Shown in pieces: positions 36,176-44,921 of a DNA stretch of 64,000 nucleotides (position 1 is the first letter of the stretch; every line of letters begins with the position of its first letter). This DNA comes from Leptospira_A soteropolitanensis (GTDB lineage Bacteria; Spirochaetota; Leptospiria; Leptospirales; Leptospiraceae). A program made the position numbers and the translations under genes. The stretch lies in assembly GCF_026151335.1 (NCBI RefSeq), contig NZ_JAMQPP010000001.1. One strand, written 5' to 3'. The notes under the pieces are model-generated. The model did no database searches. It worked only from the letters and a program-made list of their open reading frames with translations, and was not told the origin of the DNA.

Positions 36176-36628
36176 ATGAATACCACAAATCAAATGAATC
36201 ATAATTTAACATTGAGTCTTACAAAAACCATTCCCTCTAGTCTGGAACGCATTTGGGAAATACTGACAACCCCAAAATACATTAAACAATATTTGTATGA
36301 TACTGATGTTATCTCTGAATGGAAAGAAGGCAGTTCCCTTATTTTTAAGGGAGTTTGGGAAGGAACTCCTTATGAGGAAAAAGGAAAAATAATCGTACTG
36401 CAACGTCCTCAAACATTTAAATATTCTTATTTTAGTGAATTTTTTGGATTACCTGATCTACCTGAAAACTACTCCATTATAGAAAATAAGTTAACATTCG
36501 CAGACGGTTTTGTGACTATCCACTTAACTCAAACTGGTTTTACCGCAGAAGATAGACGAGAACATTCTTTGCAAAGTTGGAAACAGTGTTTAGATATCAT
36601 AGAAGGCATTGCCAAAACATTGAATTAA
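36176..36628 (+). CDS. SRPBCC (AHSA1-like) domain protein
   Basis: About 150 residues from the ATG at 36176, with GGAG upstream; the in-frame ATG at 36110 lacks a ribosome site. The START/Bet v1-like pattern is seen: 'KTIPSSLERIWEILTTPKYI', 'WKEGSSLIFKGVWEG', 'PQTFKYSYFSEF', and a terminal helix 'SLQSWKQCLDIIEGIAKTL'. These bind hydrophobic ligands or stimulate partners. Directly downstream is a remnant of a second SRPBCC gene. Confidence 0.88.
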   Translation: MNTTNQMNHNLTLSLTKTIPSSLERIWEILTTPKYIKQYLYDTDVISEWKEGSSLIFKGVWEGTPYEEKGKIIVLQRPQTFKYSYFSEFFGLPDLPENYSIIENKLTFADGFVTIHLTQTGFTAEDRREHSLQSWKQCLDIIEGIAKTLN

Positions 36629-36683
36629 GAACTATGTGATTTGATAAGAGAAATAAATGTTTTGCATTATATAGAGGGTCTGA

Positions 36684-36827
36684 AAGAATTTTGTCCTAGA
36701 GGCTCTCGGCGAGAAATCAAAGGTAGTTGTCAGTTTTGATCCAGAAAATGAGAATCTGGAAGAAATGCAACGCGGCGGATGGCAAGCCATTCTAGATAAC
36801 TTTAAAAAGTATGTAGAGGCCAATTGA
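36684..36827 (+). pseudogene. 3' remnant of a second SRPBCC/AHSA1 gene
   Basis: An open 47-codon frame with no start codon encodes only the C-terminal part of an AHSA1 protein: '...VVVSFDPENENLEEMQRGGW' then 'QAILDNFKKYVEAN' and TGA. The motif 'EMQRGGWQAILDNFKKYVE' is highly typical of the last helix of the family. The 5' two thirds are missing; an in-frame TGA precedes it at 36681. It is not a continuation of the intact SRPBCC gene, which has its own C-terminus. Confidence 0.8.
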
Positions 36828-36942
36828 ACCTTTCTTCTGGAATGAGGGTAGATTTTAGGGTTTTTTCCTTTATTAAAAAAAATGATTTACGCGGTTCCCA
36901 TTCGCCTTCTATTTTTAATGATTTTTTCGTCTTTATGTATGT

Positions 36943-39681
36943 ATGTTTTCTGCGAATGCAAAGATTAGAAATTACATTCGGGAAATTTCTCTCCAGACCT
37001 TTGTATTTTTAATTTATCTCATTGCAGGAAAACTAAGTTTAACCCTTTCCTCCATTGATGGTTACAGCACGCCCATTTGGCCTCCAGCAGGTTTTGCCCT
37101 TGGCTTTGTTTTGTTATTTGGCAATCGTGTTTGGTTTGCCCTCTTCTGTGGTGCTTACTTCACCAACACGACGCATCTTCCAACCTTAGAAACCTTAACG
37201 CAGTTTTTAATTTCTGATCCACAGAATTTAACGATATCGTTAGGAAATTCAACTTCGGCATTGTTAGGTTCTTTTCTATTAAAAAAATATTCAAAATCAA
37301 ATTTGAATATTTTCCAAGCAAATGAGATAATGCATTTTTTTGTTTTTGCGGGGCCAATTACAGCTCTAGTATCTTCTGTGATCGGTAGTTTATCTCTATT
37401 ATATTTTAAAATCATTTATTTCGAATTTCTTTTCCAAACATGGATCACTTGGTGGATGGGTGATACGATCGGGATTATCATTTTTACTCCGTTAATGGTT
37501 TTGATTTATAAATGGTATAAAGGTGAAGAAAAACTTTTAAGATTAATTATTTTTGCATCCGCAACAATGAGTACTTTTGTTTTTACATTATCGATATTCT
37601 TTTTAACCCGCAATTGGGAAAAGGAATTTATAAAGTATCGAATTAAATCGGATGGTCAAATTATTTCAGCAGGAATAGAAAACCGATTGTTAGAAAATTT
37701 AAGAGTACTAAAAGGTTTGGGTACTTTTATCTCTCTAACAAATAACTTAAACCGTAAATACTTTGAAGCTTTTTCTAAAGGTTTTTTGACAGATTCTGAC
37801 AGCGTAACTACATTATCATGGAATCCTTGGATTAGTCATTCTTCACGATCAACGGCAGAGGCTAATTTAAAAATCGATTATCCAGGTTCCATTGGAATTT
37901 CAATTCAAAAGGATCGAAAATTATATCCATCGCCAAAATACGAAGAGTATGTATATATTAAATATATATTTCCATATGCAGAAAATAAAGATGCCATTGG
38001 ATTCAATTTACTTTCAGACATGACAAGAAAAGAGGCACTTCTCCGCGCCAAAGAAATGTTTGGAATTGAGATGACTGGAAAAATCAACCTTGTCCAAGTT
38101 GCAGAGAATAATGTAGGTTTTTTGGTTTTTTATCCAGTTCGTAGAGGGACTGGAGAGTTTGGGATGGCTACCGCTGCGATTCGTATTTCAAAAATCATAG
38201 ATAAAGCATTAATTGGAAATGATCAAAATCATTTGTGCATAAAAATTGAGGAGAAAAGTAGCCTTTATCACCAAGAAATTTTTTCGAAAAATTGTTCTAA
38301 TATGAAGGAGAAAATCTTTTCTGATTTTTTTTATGAACATCAACTGACGATCGGTTCTCATATTTTAAAAATCAAAACAGTTGCAACTAAAGAATATTTT
38401 GACAAGAATCTAACGAATGCATCTCGTTTTTTACTAATCATCTCATCTCTATTAACTGGATTACTTGGTATATTGCTTCTTATCATTATGGGAAAGGAAA
38501 AAAGTATTCAGGATATTGTTGAAAAAAGAACGTTTGAGCTTGAAAAAGCAAATCGAGTTAAGTCTGAGTTTTTAGCAAATATGAGCCATGAAATTCGCAC
38601 TCCAATGAATGGTGTGTTGGGTATGTTGACCCTTCTCGAACAAACTAACGTCGATGCTGAACAAAAAGACTACTTGGATAATGCAGAAAAATCAGTCTTA
38701 TCTCTCCTCACTATTATAAATGATATATTGGATGTTTCTAAATTAGAGAACAAAAAGTTAGAAATTGTTCCAAAACCTACAAATATAAATAAACTATGTA
38801 AAGATATAACTAACTTGTTTTTATCGGATGCAAAGAAAAAGAATTTGAATTTGAGTTTGAATGTAAATGATTTGGAACCAAATCTATTCATTCTGGTTGA
38901 TGAGAATCGGCTTCGACAGATATTAATTAATCTAATTGCTAATGCTATTAAATTTACAATGGCTGGGTCAGTAAGTTTGAATGTTCACCTAAGTGAGGAC
39001 AAGAAGTTTATTATTTTTGCAGTTAGAGATACCGGGATTGGCATTTCAGAAGAAAACATTAACAGGTTATTTGATCGATTTGTTCAATTGGAAGATTCAA
39101 GAACCAAAAAATTTGAAGGTTCCGGTCTTGGTCTTTATATTTCAAAACAACTAATCAATTTGATGGGTGGTGATATAAAAGTATTTAGCATTTTAAATGA
39201 AGGATCAACGTTTCAATTTTATATTCCATTCCAAAGGACGGATCAAAGAGAAGAAAATTTGGGAAACGTTAATACTATGTTCGTAAGTTCCGAAAAAAAA
39301 TTTCATATTTTGATCGCAGATGACAATTTATTGAATCAAAAGTTCATGGTAAAAATTTTTCAGAAAGAAAAAATGAATGTTAGTATTGCATCCAATGGTC
39401 TCGAAGTGATTCGTCTGTTAGATGAATCACTACCACATTTGGATCATCGGTTCGATATGATATTAATGGACATTCAAATGCCAGTTCTGGATGGATTGGA
39501 AGCAACGAAACTCATTCGAAAACGAAACGATTCTTATCGAAACATACCCATTATCGCAATCACTGCAAATAGTATGGAATCTCAATTGAATGAATATTTG
39601 GAAAATGGTATGAACGACTGCGTCAAAAAACCGATTATCCTTTCTGAACTCCTATCAACAATATATAAAAATATAAACTAA
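36943..39681 (+). CDS. Hybrid sensor histidine kinase (MASE1-CHASE-HisKA-HATPase-REC)
   Basis: 912 residues. Residues 12-225 form a MASE1 membrane sensor ('SSIDGYSTPIWPPAGFALGF'). A CHASE-type extracytoplasmic domain (about 235-480) contains 'LKGLGTFISLT' and 'VTTLSWNPWI', then one more helix. HisKA has H549 ('MSHEIRTPMNG') and the HATPase has 'GSGLGLYISKQL'. The receiver domain has D843 ('DMILMDIQMPVLDG'). It can pass phosphate to itself or to an Hpt protein; no partner is adjacent. The ligand is unknown. Confidence 0.95.
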   Translation: MFSANAKIRNYIREISLQTFVFLIYLIAGKLSLTLSSIDGYSTPIWPPAGFALGFVLLFGNRVWFALFCGAYFTNTTHLPTLETLTQFLISDPQNLTISLGNSTSALLGSFLLKKYSKSNLNIFQANEIMHFFVFAGPITALVSSVIGSLSLLYFKIIYFEFLFQTWITWWMGDTIGIIIFTPLMVLIYKWYKGEEKLLRLIIFASATMSTFVFTLSIFFLTRNWEKEFIKYRIKSDGQIISAGIENRLLENLRVLKGLGTFISLTNNLNRKYFEAFSKGFLTDSDSVTTLSWNPWISHSSRSTAEANLKIDYPGSIGISIQKDRKLYPSPKYEEYVYIKYIFPYAENKDAIGFNLLSDMTRKEALLRAKEMFGIEMTGKINLVQVAENNVGFLVFYPVRRGTGEFGMATAAIRISKIIDKALIGNDQNHLCIKIEEKSSLYHQEIFSKNCSNMKEKIFSDFFYEHQLTIGSHILKIKTVATKEYFDKNLTNASRFLLIISSLLTGLLGILLLIIMGKEKSIQDIVEKRTFELEKANRVKSEFLANMSHEIRTPMNGVLGMLTLLEQTNVDAEQKDYLDNAEKSVLSLLTIINDILDVSKLENKKLEIVPKPTNINKLCKDITNLFLSDAKKKNLNLSLNVNDLEPNLFILVDENRLRQILINLIANAIKFTMAGSVSLNVHLSEDKKFIIFAVRDTGIGISEENINRLFDRFVQLEDSRTKKFEGSGLGLYISKQLINLMGGDIKVFSILNEGSTFQFYIPFQRTDQREENLGNVNTMFVSSEKKFHILIADDNLLNQKFMVKIFQKEKMNVSIASNGLEVIRLLDESLPHLDHRFDMILMDIQMPVLDGLEATKLIRKRNDSYRNIPIIAITANSMESQLNEYLENGMNDCVKKPIILSELLSTIYKNIN

Positions 39682-39769
39682 CTTTGAATATATAGTATTT
39701 TAGTCTGCCTCGTACCTATTTGATTTTTTTGATTTTCATTCGTTTTATTCCATTGACAAAATATGTCTC

Positions 39770-39895
39770 TTTGGGTTTCTTTAGATTCTATTCCGGGAGG
39801 AATGAGGTGAAACTCCTCAACTGACGGTGCAACCGTGAATTCTTATCTGTTTCGATAAGGAAAGTCGGATCTTCCCACAGATGAATCGCCCGTAA
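39770..39895 (+). ncRNA. Cobalamin (B12) riboswitch
   Basis: The conserved core is readable in order: 'GAGGTGAAACTCCTCAACTG' then 'ACGGTGCAACCGTGAA', a variable stem-loop (CTTATC-TGTTTC-GATAAG), and a B12-box-like 'AGTCGGATCTTCCCACAG'. This matches the 'GGUGAAAnUCCnnnACUG...GCAAC.GUgA...AGUC.GGAu' layout of cobalamin riboswitches. It precedes the class Ia ribonucleotide reductase genes, where B12 would be expected to switch expression off. The edges are approximate. Confidence 0.9.
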
Positions 39896-40122
39896 ACGAT
39901 CATTTGTACCGAAATTTTTTTCAGGGCCCCGGACTATTTTTACCGGGATACCCACAGCCTCTCCTTAAAGAAAGATGTATGTGTTCCGGACTAAAGGAGA
40001 TTTAGTCTTGGGAAAATACGAGCAATCCAAAACTTTCTCCGTTAGCAAACAAGCGCTTGTTGGTTTTATCTATGTAAATGGATTAAATCATAAACAAAAT
40101 ATATAAAATTCGGAGCTGTTGT
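39896..40122 (+). promoter_or_regulatory. Riboswitch expression platform and leader
   Basis: Contains CCCCGG-ACTATTTTTA-CCGGG-type pairing near 39930-39950 and a perfect GACTAAA-GGAGA-TTTAGTC hairpin near 39990-40008 that traps a GGAGA. No ORF. Which of these responds to the aptamer cannot be told by eye. Confidence 0.5.
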
Positions 40123-41094
40123 ATGGATTATAAATCGGAAATTTTATTAAAAGAAAATAAGGATCGTTTTGTGATCCTTCCTATCAAGTATCCACAAATT
40201 TGGGAAATGTACAAGAAGCAACAAGCTTCCTTTTGGACCGCCGAAGAAATTGATTTAAGTAGTGATTTAGATGATTGGAATTCACTTACAGATAATGAGC
40301 GAATTTTTTTGAGTTATATATTGGCGTTCTTTGCAGCAAGTGATGGTATTGTGAATGAAAATTTGGCTGTTAACTTTATGAGAGAGGTTCAGCTTCCCGA
40401 AGTTAGGTGTTTTTACGGATTCCAGATTATGATGGAAAATATACACTCAGAAACTTATTCGCTTTTGATTGATACGTATATTAAAGATCCCACAGAAAAG
40501 GACCGATTATTTCATTCGATAGAAACCATACCTGCAGTACAAAAAAAGTCAGAATGGGCATTACGATGGATAGGTGAAGGGAATTTTGCCGAACGTCTAA
40601 TTGCTTTTGCGGCCGTGGAAGGTATCTTTTTTAGTGGGAGTTTCTGCGCTATTTTTTGGATGAAAAAACGGGGACTTCTACCCGGACTTAGTTTTTCAAA
40701 TGAACTAATTAGTCGAGATGAGGCGTTACATTGTGAATTTGCTTGTATCCTTTTCAAAATGTTAAATGACAAGCCAAGTGCAGAGCGAGTTTATGAGATT
40801 TTCTCAGATGCGGTCAATATTGAAAAAGAGTTTATCACCGAATCATTGTCAGTTGATCTTATCGGTATGAATGCTAAATTAATGCAACAATACATTGAAT
40901 TTGTTGCAGATCGATGGCTCATTGAACTCGGATTTGAGAAACTATTTTATTCCACAAATCCTTTTGATTTTATGGAAATGATTTCATTACAAGGTAAAAC
41001 CAACTTTTTTGAGAAACGCGTAGGAGATTATCAGAAAGCTGGCATATTCAATTCCACTGTCGGTTCTAAATTTTCGTTGAGTGAAGATTTTTAA
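40123..41094 (+). CDS. nrdB: Class Ia ribonucleotide reductase, small (radical) subunit
   Basis: 323 residues. Iron ligands and radical site match the R2 family: D74 ('AASDGIVNEN'), E105 and H108 in 'MMENIHSETYS', and the radical tyrosine Y112. Later ligands are in 'AVEGIFFSGSF' and 'RDEALHCEFA'. NrdB supplies the tyrosyl radical for dNTP synthesis and needs O2. Gene order nrdB-nrdA with a 17-nt gap; both lie downstream of a B12 riboswitch, implying a B12-dependent class II enzyme elsewhere in the genome. Confidence 0.96.
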   Translation: MDYKSEILLKENKDRFVILPIKYPQIWEMYKKQQASFWTAEEIDLSSDLDDWNSLTDNERIFLSYILAFFAASDGIVNENLAVNFMREVQLPEVRCFYGFQIMMENIHSETYSLLIDTYIKDPTEKDRLFHSIETIPAVQKKSEWALRWIGEGNFAERLIAFAAVEGIFFSGSFCAIFWMKKRGLLPGLSFSNELISRDEALHCEFACILFKMLNDKPSAERVYEIFSDAVNIEKEFITESLSVDLIGMNAKLMQQYIEFVADRWLIELGFEKLFYSTNPFDFMEMISLQGKTNFFEKRVGDYQKAGIFNSTVGSKFSLSEDF

Positions 41095-41111
41095 ATTTTA
41101 AAGGATATTAT

Positions 41112-43490
41112 ATGTTTGTAATTAAAAGAAATGGAAAACACGAATCGGTTAAATTTGATAAAGTTACCGCAAGAATTGAAAAACTATCTTATGGATTAAG
41201 TCGTTTGGTCAGCCCGATCGATGTTGCGAAAAAAGTTATCGAAGGTATTTACGATGGAGTTAGCACTTCGGAATTAGACAATTTAGCTTCGGAAATCGCT
41301 GCTTCACTGACGACAAAACATCCTGACTATGCGCTACTTGCAAGTCGCATTGCTGTGAGTAATCTTCATAAAAATACAACTAAATCTTTTTCGGAAACTA
41401 TGGAACGTCTTTATTCCCACGTTGATTCGAAAACAGGAAAATGGATGCCACTTATTGCTGATGATGTTTGGGAAATTATAAAGGAACATTCAGAATTGTT
41501 GGATAGTTCAATTATTTATGATCGAGACTTTGGGTTTGATTATTTTGGATTTAGAACATTAGAAAAATCATATTTGTTAAGGCTAAATGGAAAAATATTA
41601 GAACGCCCCCAACATATGTACATGCGAGTGGCTATTGGTATTCATAAACAAAGAATTGAAGATGTAATTAAAACTTACGATTTGATGAGCGAACGTTGGT
41701 TTACTCATGCAACTCCTACACTTTTTAATGCGGGAACTCCCAAACCTCAAATGAGCAGTTGTTTTCTGCTAACTATGAAAGATGATAGCATTGATGGGAT
41801 TTATGATACTCTTAAACAAACTGCAAAAATTTCCCAAAGTGCCGGTGGGATAGGCATTTCCATCCATGATATTCGAGCAACAGGCTCTTATATAAGTGGT
41901 ACAAATGGTACTAGTAATGGAATTATTCCCATGTTACGTGTGTTTAATGACACTGCACGTTATGTAGATCAAGGTGGTGGAAAAAGAAAAGGTGCTTTTG
42001 CCATTTATTTGGAACCTTGGCATGCCGATATATTTCCTTTTTTAGAATTAAAGAAAAACCACGGGAAAGAGGAAATGCGTGCTCGTGATTTATTTTATGC
42101 ACTTTGGATTTCTGATTTGTTTATGAAGCGAGTAGAAGAAGGAGGAGAATGGAGTTTATTCTGTCCCAATGAAGCTCCTGGTCTTTCTGATGTCTATGGT
42201 GATGATTTTGTCAAACTATATGAAAAATATGAGAAAGAAGGACGAGCACGCTCTAAAGTGAAGGCACAAGACCTCTGGTTCGCTATAGTGGAATCGCAAA
42301 TTGAATCAGGAACTCCATATTTATTGTACAAGGATGCAGCAAATTTAAAAAGTAATCAAAAAAATTTGGGAACTATAAAAAGCAGTAACCTTTGTACTGA
42401 AATTTTAGAATATACGAGTCCGGATGAAGTAGCGGTTTGTAATTTAGCATCTGTCGCATTACCTAAGTTTGTTTCTGATGGAAATTTTTTATTTGATAAA
42501 CTATATGAAATTGTCTATCAAATGACAATCAATTTGAATCGTATCATTGATGAAAATTATTATCCAGTAAAAGAAGCCAAAAATTCTAATTTAAAACATC
42601 GTCCAATCGGGATTGGTGTTCAAGGTCTTGCCGATGTCTTTATTTTATTACGTATGCCTTACGAGAGTGATGCTGCAAAAAAACTAAATATCGAGATATT
42701 TGAAACCATCTACTTTGCTGCAATGACAGCGAGTAAAGACATCGCAAAAATAGAAGGGCCTTATCCAAGTTATCCGGGTTCTCCGCTTTCAAATGGGATA
42801 TTTCAATTTGATTTATGGAATGTTAAACCAACTGAACGTTGGGATTTTGAAACACTACGCAAAGAAGTAAAAAAGTACGGCGCAAGGAATTCTCTTCTTG
42901 TGGCTCCAATGCCAACTGCTTCTACTTCCCAGATTTTAGGAAATAACGAATGTTTTGAGCCTTATACATCAAACATTTATACGCGAAGAGTATTGAGTGG
43001 CGAGTTTATTATTGTCAATAAACATCTATTAAATGATTTGATTGAGCTTGGCATATGGAATTCTGAAATGAAAAATAAAATTATCGCTTCTGGCGGAAGT
43101 ATCCAATCTATTCCTTCAATTCCCAGTGATATCAAAGAAATTTATAAAACGGTTTGGGAAATGAAACAAAGATCTCTAATTGATATGTCGAGGGATCGTG
43201 GAGCATTTATTTGTCAGTCCCAATCCTTGAACTTATTTGTCGAAAATCCTACTGTTTCGAAACTTTCTTCTATGCACTTTTACGCCTGGAAACAAGGCCT
43301 AAAAACAGGTATGTATTATTTGCGAACCAAAGCCGCAGCACAAGCAATTCAGTTTACGATAGAAAAAGAAAATCTATCACAAAAAGATATCGATCTTCTC
43401 CCTTTGCCAAATAACAAATCTGATCTTAATTCTGAATTTGTTGGCGAAGCCTGTTCAATGGAAGAAGGTTGTCTTGTTTGCGGTAGTTAA
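41112..43490 (+). CDS. nrdA: Class Ia ribonucleotide reductase, large (catalytic) subunit
   Basis: 792 residues. An N-terminal ATP-cone ('MFVIKRNGKHESVKFDKVTA') is followed by the ten-stranded barrel with 'TPTLFNAGTPKPQMSSCFLL', 'SQSAGGIGISIHDIRATGSY', the catalytic 'NLCTEILEY' and 'PMPTASTSQILGNNECFEPY'. C-terminal redox cysteines are C787 and C790 ('EEGCLVCGS'). It reduces ribonucleotides with NrdB. Co-transcribed with nrdB under the cobalamin riboswitch. Confidence 0.97.
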   Translation: MFVIKRNGKHESVKFDKVTARIEKLSYGLSRLVSPIDVAKKVIEGIYDGVSTSELDNLASEIAASLTTKHPDYALLASRIAVSNLHKNTTKSFSETMERLYSHVDSKTGKWMPLIADDVWEIIKEHSELLDSSIIYDRDFGFDYFGFRTLEKSYLLRLNGKILERPQHMYMRVAIGIHKQRIEDVIKTYDLMSERWFTHATPTLFNAGTPKPQMSSCFLLTMKDDSIDGIYDTLKQTAKISQSAGGIGISIHDIRATGSYISGTNGTSNGIIPMLRVFNDTARYVDQGGGKRKGAFAIYLEPWHADIFPFLELKKNHGKEEMRARDLFYALWISDLFMKRVEEGGEWSLFCPNEAPGLSDVYGDDFVKLYEKYEKEGRARSKVKAQDLWFAIVESQIESGTPYLLYKDAANLKSNQKNLGTIKSSNLCTEILEYTSPDEVAVCNLASVALPKFVSDGNFLFDKLYEIVYQMTINLNRIIDENYYPVKEAKNSNLKHRPIGIGVQGLADVFILLRMPYESDAAKKLNIEIFETIYFAAMTASKDIAKIEGPYPSYPGSPLSNGIFQFDLWNVKPTERWDFETLRKEVKKYGARNSLLVAPMPTASTSQILGNNECFEPYTSNIYTRRVLSGEFIIVNKHLLNDLIELGIWNSEMKNKIIASGGSIQSIPSIPSDIKEIYKTVWEMKQRSLIDMSRDRGAFICQSQSLNLFVENPTVSKLSSMHFYAWKQGLKTGMYYLRTKAAAQAIQFTIEKENLSQKDIDLLPLPNNKSDLNSEFVGEACSMEEGCLVCGS

Positions 43491-43534
43491 CCAATCACTC
43501 TGGATAATTTCTGATCCTGTTTTTAAAATCGGAT

Positions 43535-44623
43535 CTACGGCATGAGTGAAATTGCCAAAAAGGATGCCATAATCACTAAGTGGATGAGTCCATGAAGTGA
43601 TGTGGTTCTTCCTGATCCAAATGTAAAACTACCCGCTAAAAAGGTTACCATTAGAAATACAATTCCTTTGGTATCCAAACCAAGAGTTAACGGTTTTTCA
43701 AATAACATCGAATAAATGCTGACTGCAGGTATGGTTAAAGCAATACTTGCTGCACCCGATCCTAATGCTAAATTCAAACTGGTTTGTAGTTCGTTTATTT
43801 TTGCAGCATTCATGGCAGCCAATGTTTCAGGAGCAAGAACCAGTATCGCAATCACTATTCCCACCACTGCTTTTGGTGCACCTAATGCGGAGATGGTGCT
43901 TTCGATGGTAGGGCTGAGAATTTTCGATAAACCAACGACAGCAATTAGTGAAAATAATAATGAAATAAAACTAGTAATCGCTCTTTTTTTTGTGGGTTTG
44001 GTAGCATTTATCTCTTCAGACGAAGATTCATTTTCTCCGGCTGAAAAAAAATTCTTATGCGATTTTGTTTGTGACCAAACAAGAGATCCATATAGAACAA
44101 GCGATGCTATGGAAACAAAAATCAATTGCCCCGGACTATATGTCCCTTTGTTTGTCGTTGTAGTATACAATGGCAGAATTAAAGTGAGAGTAGAAAGTAC
44201 GGCAAGGACTCCCAGTAAAGCTGTTGTTCCTACTGATTGAAAACCTAATTCTTTATGCTTTAGTCCACCTAACAATATGCAGATTCCGATAATTCCATTT
44301 GTGACTATCATTAAAGCTGCAAATACTGTATCTCTTGCTATTTGAGGTGAATCTGCTGTGTCATTGCTCATTAAGCTGACAATCAGTGCCACTTCAATGA
44401 CAGTCACGGAAATTGCCAAAATCAAAGTTCCGAGGGAAGGGCCCACTCTTTCTGCGATGACTTCTGCGTTATGAACCGCACTGGAAATTCCAACTGCTAA
44501 AAATACAACGGCGAACGCAATGAGAAGTCCTTCGCCAATAGGTGCTAACATGGTGAAGACCAAAACTAGAAATGAGGAAATAGAAAGCCAATCATTAGAT
44601 GTTAATGTTTTTGTATTCGACAT
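43535..44623 (-). CDS. ChaA-type calcium/cation:proton antiporter
   Basis: 362 residues with about eleven membrane helices. Two inverted CaCA alpha-repeats are visible: 'GTLILAISVTVIEVALIVSL' and 'VLAPETLAAMNAAKINELQT' followed by 'LNLALGSGAASI'. An acidic-polar linker ('GENESSSEEINATKPTKKRA') separates the halves. ChaA exchanges Ca2+, Na+ or K+ for protons across the inner membrane; specificity is not readable. It converges on nrdA with 44 bp between and no clear terminator. Confidence 0.88.
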   Translation of the reverse strand: MSNTKTLTSNDWLSISSFLVLVFTMLAPIGEGLLIAFAVVFLAVGISSAVHNAEVIAERVGPSLGTLILAISVTVIEVALIVSLMSNDTADSPQIARDTVFAALMIVTNGIIGICILLGGLKHKELGFQSVGTTALLGVLAVLSTLTLILPLYTTTTNKGTYSPGQLIFVSIASLVLYGSLVWSQTKSHKNFFSAGENESSSEEINATKPTKKRAITSFISLLFSLIAVVGLSKILSPTIESTISALGAPKAVVGIVIAILVLAPETLAAMNAAKINELQTSLNLALGSGAASIALTIPAVSIYSMLFEKPLTLGLDTKGIVFLMVTFLAGSFTFGSGRTTSLHGLIHLVIMASFLAISLMP

Positions 44624-44767
44624 AAAGTTATTCGTTTATTGCAATAGCCCTTTTCTTTCTCAGACTTTCAGAAATATTTTAAAGTTCAACCAAATCCACA
44701 AATTTGCCATCTTTATTGGATCTTTTGGCGCCTCGAATTTCTTACTGAACTACAACCCACACACGAC

Positions 44768-44832
44768 ACGACCGGGCTTTCCGTTCCAATCTCAGCTTCG
44801 CTTCGATTTCCACTGCAATCCCTGGCGCAAAC
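44768..44832 (+). repeat. Dispersed intergenic repeat, copy C
   Basis: 'ACGACCGGGCTTTCCGTTCC' plus AATCTC, then 'GATTTCCACTGCAATCCCTG' followed by GCGCA. It is a shortened middle version of the family (copies A, B, D). It lies between the antiporter and the Ig-like lipoprotein gene; the rest of 44624-44921 shows no other feature. Confidence 0.75.
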
Positions 44833-44921
44833 CTTAAATCAAATTCAAATGATTTCCAATCAAGTTGCAATTTTGGGATGACAATTTTTATTATCCGCTT
44901 TACTTATGTTTGTTGATTCAT

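Noticed and set aside
43716..44240. 174-codon open frame antisense to the antiporter
   Set aside because: It lies wholly within a clear antiporter gene on the other strand and has no family features or ribosome site.
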